36,075 nt of DNA, taken from assembly GCF_943192995.1 (NCBI RefSeq), contig NZ_CALPCP010000037.1, positions 1-36,075 on the forward strand, in the 5' to 3' direction. This document shows positions 32,465-36,075 of this stretch, piece after piece. The position numbers were made by a program, and so were the translations under genes. The DNA is from Flintibacter muris (GTDB taxonomy: Bacteria; Bacillota; Clostridia; Oscillospirales; Oscillospiraceae). The stretch's first letter is position 1; every line of letters starts with the position of its first letter. The notes below the pieces were generated by a model. That model was not told the DNA's origin and made no database searches. It saw nothing but the letters and a program-made list of their open reading frames with translations.

Positions 32465-32911
32465 TTATTCCTCCGAAAATACGGCGGTCAGGTCCACCGC
32501 GCAGTCCTCCAGCACCCCCACCGGGACGGTGTCTCTGGCAGTGTAGGCTCTGGGGGCGTGGTACTGTCCCTCTTCCAAGGTATGGACCAGCACCACCTGC
32601 TTTTCCGCATCCACAATCCAATACTCCTGCACGCCTGCCCGCTGATACAGGTTGTATTTGACCAGGCAGTCGTGCCGCCAGGTAGAGGGAGAGAGGATTT
32701 CAATGACCAGGTCGGGGGCACCCTTGCAGCCGTATTTATCCAGTTTGCTGGGGTCACAGATTACGGTAAGGTCAGGCTCTACCAATGTGTCCACTGTATG
32801 TGGGCCGTCGCCGTCCTCCTCAAAAAGCCGTACACCAATACGCTTTAACTTATTATACCACAGACACCAGAAAGATTTCAAGACTTCTGCGGCGGAAGGC
32901 ACGGAAATCAA
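32465..32911 (-). pseudogene. Uma2-family (DUF820) nuclease-fold gene, 5'-truncated
   Basis: The frame from about residue 27 on matches the core of Uma2 proteins: VRLFEEDGDG, VDTLVEPDLTVICD, GAPDLVIEILSPST, then YQRAGVQEYWIVD. This is a PD-(D/E)xK restriction-endonuclease-like fold of uncertain role. Family members usually begin with about 50-60 more residues, which are missing. The only starts are TTG codons, the first inside the terminal repeat of the MITE at 32904-33027, and no ribosome site is seen. The segment before VRLFEED (including VLKSFWCLWYNKLKRIG) does not look like the family. So this is most likely a beheaded, silent gene. It keeps its terminator. Confidence 0.75.
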
Positions 32912-33027
32912 TTATGGCGCTGTAGGGCGCGACGACCCCGGCGCGCCGTTTACAAAAGCTGTCAACCAGCGGCGGGCCGAGTCGTCCCACCCTGCAAATA
33001 TGGCCGGATTTTCTAAAAATTGATTTC
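32904..33027. mobile_element. MITE, copy 2 (about 124 bp)
   Basis: Terminal inverted repeats GAAATCAATT / AATTGATTTC with an inner TGTAGGGCGCGACGACCCC facing GGGCCGAGTCGTCCCACCCTGCA. Same orientation and largely the same sequence as copy 1 at 16184-16309. It has no coding capacity and must depend on a transposase in trans. It sits at the broken end of the Uma2 gene. Confidence 0.82.
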
Positions 33028-33085
33028 TGTGGGCGGAAGGAGGGGGCGTGGCGGAGGGCGGGTTTGCCGCATAGGATAAAGCGGA

Positions 33086-33111
33086 GGTCAGACCTCAGCA
33101 GAGGTCTGGCC
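33086..33111 (+). promoter_or_regulatory. Leader hairpin before the SpoIID-like cluster
   Basis: An 11-bp stem GGTCAGACCTC-agca-GAGGTCTGGCC (one G-T pair), two bases before the AGGAGG ribosome site of the first gene. No U-tract, so more likely an mRNA stabiliser or translation control element. No convincing sigma-A promoter is seen in 33028-33085; a CATAGGATA box near 33070 could belong to a sporulation sigma factor, but this is weak. Confidence 0.45.
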
Positions 33112-33128
33112 CAGGAGGTATTTGAACA

Positions 33129-33530
33129 ATGCAAGCAACAGGAACATTAAGTGTCCGGGTGTACACCTCCCAGGCGCAGATTCCCCTGGAGGGGGCCACC
33201 GTAGTGGTGGCCGCGCCGGGGAAGGAGGGCAAGTGGAAGCTGCTCTCCATACAAAGCACCGACAGCAGCGGACTGATCCGTCCGGTGACCATCGACGCCC
33301 CCGCACTGGGGGAGAGCACCTCCCCTGGCGGACTGCCCGGGAATGGAGTGCCCTTTTCCCTGTGTGAGGTGTGGGCCGAGCAGCCGGGCTACGCCATGCT
33401 CCAGGTGAGCGGTGTGCAGATTTTTCCCGGTGTGGAGACCATGCAGAACATGGAGCTCATCCCCCTGCCCCAGGGGCTGTGCAGCCTGCAGCAGCGGGAC
33501 GAGCGGGATATCCCCGCCCAGTCTCTGTGA
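33129..33530 (+). CDS. Ig-like/carboxypeptidase-regulatory-like domain protein
   Basis: 133 aa, function unknown. The first ~50 residues (GTLSVRVYTSQAQIPLEGAT, then VVVAAPG) have the look of a carboxypeptidase-regulatory or CNA-B-type beta-sandwich. A loop rich in Gly/Ser/Pro and a second strand set (EVWAEQPGYAMLQVSGVQIF) follow, with the end PGVETMQNMELIPLP typical of such domains. No signal peptide or membrane helix. ATG 33129 has AGGAGG ten bases upstream. Nine bases separate it from the SpoIID-like gene, so they form an operon; a structural or adaptor part for the spore envelope is a guess. Confidence 0.72.
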   Translation: MQATGTLSVRVYTSQAQIPLEGATVVVAAPGKEGKWKLLSIQSTDSSGLIRPVTIDAPALGESTSPGGLPGNGVPFSLCEVWAEQPGYAMLQVSGVQIFPGVETMQNMELIPLPQGLCSLQQRDERDIPAQSL

Positions 33531-33539
33531 GGTGAAGGC

Positions 33540-34793
33540 ATGCCAGTCATCATTCCATATGTCCCCCGCACCATCACCGTGCACCTGGGTCTGCCCAACC
33601 AGTGGGCAGAAAATGTGACGGTGACCTTTCCGGATTATGTGAAAAATGTGGCTTCCAGCGAGATCTACCCCACCTGGGAGCCCGCTGCCATCCGAGCCAA
33701 TATTCTGGCCATCATCTCCTTTGCCCTGAACCGGGTATATACCGAATTCTACCCCAGCCAGGGCTATGACTTTCAGATTACCTCCACCACCCAGTACGAC
33801 CAGGCCTTTGTCCGAGGCCGAAACGTGTTTGAGAACATCAGCCAGGTGGTGGACGAGATTTTCAACGACTATATCCGCCGCAAGGGCTTTGTGGAGCCGC
33901 TGGCCGCCAAGTTCTGCAACGGTACCACCTCCACCTGCGACGGCCTGTCCCAGTGGGGAAGCCAGGAGATGGCCCGGCAGGGGGCCAACTCCATGGATAT
34001 CCTCTACCGCTATTACGGCGACAACATTGAGCTGGTGGTGGACGCCCCCATCCAGGACCTGACCTCCTCCTACCCCGGCACGCCCCTGCGGCGGGGGTCG
34101 GCGGGGCCCGACGTGTCGGTGATCCAGGCTATGCTCAACCGCATCTCTCAAAACTACCCCGCCATCCCCAAGGTGCCCTCCACCGGGGCCTTCGGTGAGG
34201 CCACCGAAACTGCCGTGCGCACCTTCCAGAGCATTTTTAATCTGGCTGTGGACGGCGTGGTGGGCAAAGCCACCTGGTACAAGATGGTGTACCTCTATGT
34301 GGGGGTGCTCCAGCTGGCGGAGCTGGTGAGCAAGGGCCAGACCTTCTACGCCGTCCAGTTCCAGTTTTCCGGCAATCTGGCGGAGGGGGACGCCGGACCG
34401 GAGGTGGAGGTTTTGCAGTATATGCTGTCCCTGCTGGCCCAGTTCTCTGACACACTGTACGCCCCGGCAATGGACGGCCAGTTCGGCCCTGTCACCGGCA
34501 GGGCGGTGAGGACCTATCAAAATTGGGCGGGCCTCACCCCCAACGGCCTGGTGGACGAGCGGACCTGGAATTCCATCTATGACAGCTTTGTCACCGCCAA
34601 TTACTCCCTCAGCCGGGATACGGTGCGGGCCCAGTCCCTGGGGGCGGACGCCGTTCCCGTCATGGCCCCGGTCTCAGCTCCGGAGGGGGACCGATGGGCC
34701 AATACCCCCCGCCTGGGCCAGTATCAGGGCAGCCCCCTGAACCCAGGCCAGGCGGACGGCCAGGAAAACGGACAGAGAGGAGTGCGCGTATGA
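33540..34793 (+). CDS. SpoIID-like domain protein with two peptidoglycan-binding domains
   Basis: 417 aa. Residues about 38-167 resemble the SpoIID/LytB domain: SSEIYPTWEPAAIRANILAI (E41 at the place of the SpoIID catalytic glutamate), TTQYDQAFVRGRNVFENIS (the usual QxYxG segment), CNGTTSTCDGLSQWGSQEMA (the GMSQWGA segment) and YRYYGDNIEL. SpoIID is a lytic transglycosylase acting during engulfment. Two PG_binding_1 repeats follow (about 183-249, 282-347), each with the VDGxxGxxTxxAVRTFQ pattern, then a Pro/Gly/Gln-rich tail. No signal peptide or anchor is visible, unlike SpoIID. GAGGTGAAGG precedes ATG 33540. It overlaps the next gene by four bases (ATGA). Confidence 0.82.
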   Translation: MPVIIPYVPRTITVHLGLPNQWAENVTVTFPDYVKNVASSEIYPTWEPAAIRANILAIISFALNRVYTEFYPSQGYDFQITSTTQYDQAFVRGRNVFENISQVVDEIFNDYIRRKGFVEPLAAKFCNGTTSTCDGLSQWGSQEMARQGANSMDILYRYYGDNIELVVDAPIQDLTSSYPGTPLRRGSAGPDVSVIQAMLNRISQNYPAIPKVPSTGAFGEATETAVRTFQSIFNLAVDGVVGKATWYKMVYLYVGVLQLAELVSKGQTFYAVQFQFSGNLAEGDAGPEVEVLQYMLSLLAQFSDTLYAPAMDGQFGPVTGRAVRTYQNWAGLTPNGLVDERTWNSIYDSFVTANYSLSRDTVRAQSLGADAVPVMAPVSAPEGDRWANTPRLGQYQGSPLNPGQADGQENGQRGVRV

Positions 34794-35368
34794 ATTACAA
34801 TCTGGGTCAGGAGCTGCTGGAGCGGGATATGCTGGCCAATCCGGTGAGCAGCCTGCAATATATGCTGCGGCAGCTGTCAGCCACCTATCAATTTCTGCCT
34901 CAGCTGGTGGTGGACGGCGTGTTCGGTGAGCGCACCCTGGAGGCGGTGATGCGCTTTCAGCGGGAGGCGGGCCTGCCCGTCACTGGTATTGTGGACCAGG
35001 CCACCTGGGACGCCATCCGGGACGCATGGCTGGCTCAGCAGGCCAAAACCGGCTACTCCCGGGCCACCCGGATTTTCCCATCGGAGGGTGTCCAGGTTCA
35101 CGAGGGGGAGACCAAGGAGTATCTGATCGTACCCCAGACCATGTTCAATATCCTTGCCAAGCAGTTTGAGGGCATTACCCCCTGTGAAGCCGATGGCTGC
35201 AACGGCCCCGTCTCGGCGGACAACATCCGCTGGCTGCAAAAGGCGGCCGGCCTGCCCCAAACGGGCTGTATGGACACCGTCACCTGGGGCACCCTGTCCC
35301 ACCTCTATGAAATTTTCGTGGTGCAGGACACCGACTGTATTCCGGAATTTACCGGCGGCTGGGGATGA
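34790..35368 (+). CDS. Peptidoglycan-binding domain protein
   Basis: 192 aa. One clear PG_binding_1 domain (about 14-78: SLQYMLRQLSATYQFLPQLV, VDGVFGERTLEAVMRFQREA, GLPVTGIVDQATWDAI) and a second, divergent one (about 112-172) with cysteines at C132, C137 and C160. No signal peptide, no catalytic domain. The second unit keeps the QTGCMDTVTWGTL ending. ATG 34790 overlaps the SpoIID-like gene's stop, with GAGAGGAG upstream; the longer frame from 34694 is inside that gene. It is probably a partner protein in the same envelope structure. Confidence 0.82.
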   Translation: MNYNLGQELLERDMLANPVSSLQYMLRQLSATYQFLPQLVVDGVFGERTLEAVMRFQREAGLPVTGIVDQATWDAIRDAWLAQQAKTGYSRATRIFPSEGVQVHEGETKEYLIVPQTMFNILAKQFEGITPCEADGCNGPVSADNIRWLQKAAGLPQTGCMDTVTWGTLSHLYEIFVVQDTDCIPEFTGGWG

Positions 35369-35404
35369 AAAGACTGCCCGCCCCATTGGGGGCGGGCAGT
35401 CTTG
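35369..35404. terminator. Bidirectional terminator between convergent genes
   Basis: Stem AGACTGCCCGCCCC / GGGGCGGGCAGTCT with a short ATTG loop, followed by TTTT on the minus strand. It begins immediately after the PG-binding gene's stop and ends just before the stop of the small minus-strand gene. Confidence 0.85.
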
Positions 35405-35406
35405 GG

Positions 35407-35592
35407 TTACAGGGAGGCGCTGGGCAGGTTGTCCACAAAGGCCCGCAGCTGGGACTGACTGGTCATCTGCCCCATTTGAAGCAGGATGGCGTTTCGCTGC
35501 TCAGGGGTGCAGCGGTCATAGTAGGCGGCGGCCTGGGGGTTCTTTTGCAGCAGCTCACCAAAGGTCACCGCCGCATTCATATTGACGTCCAT
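35407..35592 (-). CDS. Small soluble protein, 61 aa
   Basis: MDVNMNAAVTFGELLQKNPQ, then AAAYYDRCTPEQRNAILLQM and GQMTSQSQLRAFVDNLPSASL. Almost all helix with Gln/Ala/Asn and no membrane segment. ATG 35592 has GAGGTGA five bases upstream, and a terminator follows. The composition recalls small acid-soluble-like or coat-associated proteins of spore formers, but there is no diagnostic motif and I cannot name the family. Convergent with the SpoIID-like cluster. Confidence 0.65.
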   Translation of the reverse strand: MDVNMNAAVTFGELLQKNPQAAAYYDRCTPEQRNAILLQMGQMTSQSQLRAFVDNLPSASL

Positions 35593-35645
35593 ATAATCAC
35601 CTCAACGTCAGTATGCCCCGCCAGGGACGGAATGATACCACAGGT

Positions 35646-36012
35646 TCAGGGGTTTTCGTCCTCTTCGTCCGCATAGTCGTCCACATCAAGAAGGACCTTT
35701 TCGGCCTCCGCGCGGTTGATGGCAGTCAGATCAATCTCGCCGTCCTCCAGGGCTCCGGCAAATATGACGTTCCGGTCCTGGTCATAACAGCCGAACACCT
35801 TGCCGCCCTCACCGCCTTTATAGCGGTTCAGCCGGGAATAGATGATGCCATGCTGCTTTTGATAAGCTCCATGATTGATTACCTCCGCATAGTTCGATTT
35901 GTATTTCTGACATCAAAATGATGAATCCGATCAGCACCAGTGTGATAGCCGCCGCTATAGTGGAGCTGAAACTCATAACAGGGAATTGATCATATTTGAG
36001 AAGCTGTACCAA
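35646..36012 (-). pseudogene. Small membrane protein gene, apparently frameshifted
   Basis: Two minus-strand frames look like parts of one gene. The upstream one (to 36012, with ATG 35976 the likely start) has a membrane helix: MSFSSTIAAAITLVLIGFII. The downstream one, ending at TGA 35648-35646, reads YAEVINHGAYQKQHG, IIYSRLNRYKGGEGGKVFGC and ends in an acidic DVDDYADEEDENP. The downstream frame has no ATG, GTG or TTG before its GTG near residue KVFGC, so a shift around 35880-35912 would join them. Alternatively the downstream part is a separate 48-aa protein starting at that GTG. Not recognised. Confidence 0.4.
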
Positions 36013-36075
36013 TAGGCTAAAGCCTTTTTAACAAAGTGCGAAAAGCGGCAATCATGCAAACCGCCTGAGCAGATT
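36013..36075. other. Window edge, nothing identified
   Basis: A short A+T-richer stretch with a weak GGCTTTAGCC palindrome near 36017-36027. No gene, RNA or repeat can be supported. Confidence 0.3.

Noticed and set aside
35613..35921. Plus-strand 102-aa frame at the right edge
   Set aside because: The minus strand has a more convincing coding pattern (acidic tail, tyrosine-rich core); the plus frame has no ribosome site.
1..36075. CRISPR array, tRNA or rRNA genes
   Set aside because: No regularly spaced identical direct repeats, and no tRNA T-loop/acceptor pairing or rRNA segments were noticed on reading both strands.

Overview
The window looks like a GC-rich, spore-forming, gut-type Clostridia genome of the Oscillospiraceae/Flavonifractor kind. 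This is inferred from gene families, gene order and style, not from a database search. Supporting signs are the dprA-topA-trmFO and DUF512-der-plsY-gpsA gene orders, a T-box leader, a SpoIID-like spore-type cluster, GGAGG ribosome binding sites with frequent GTG/TTG starts, and interspersed palindromic repeats.

Layout. (1) 1-6888, minus strand: the cut start of an IS630-type transposase, then plsX, trmFO, topA and dprA. (2) 6999-8971: an MFS transporter (+) ending tail to tail with a TrmH-family RNA methyltransferase (-). (3) 8972-9519: a gene-poor, highly structured stretch with two mini-ORFs. (4) 9520-15901, minus: a voltage-gated-type K+ channel, then a complete branched-chain amino acid type ABC importer (livK-livH-livM-livG-livF). 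(5) 16459-17899, plus: a pantothenate-type ECF S component and type III pantothenate kinase. (6) 18057-25621, plus: a strong promoter and T-box leader, three small YcxB-like membrane proteins, valS, a decayed secreted SLH/metalloprotease gene, and an aldo/keto reductase with a ferredoxin-like tail. (7) 25665-32370, minus: one long run DUF512 > der > plsY > gpsA > alanyl-tRNA editing protein > guanylate-kinase-like > 71-aa protein. (8) 32465-33027: a beheaded Uma2 gene abutting a MITE. (9) 33129-35368, plus: a three-gene cluster of SpoIID-like and peptidoglycan-binding proteins. (10) 35407-36012, minus: a small protein and a frameshifted membrane-protein remnant.

How the genes fit together. 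PlsX makes acyl-phosphate, GpsA makes sn-glycerol-3-phosphate, and PlsY joins them, so one window holds the entry steps of phospholipid synthesis. The ECF S component and CoaX form a vitamin B5 to CoA salvage unit. The T-box suggests that the YcxB-like trio is co-controlled with valyl-tRNA synthetase by tRNA charging.

The most unusual content is of four kinds. Two families of dispersed repeats occur: a composite palindromic repeat whose variable stems covary between copies, and a roughly 125-bp MITE. The T-box is separated from valS by three unknown genes. The SpoIID-like/PG-binding cluster has no visible signal peptides. A secreted protease gene is broken by both a stop codon and a frameshift.
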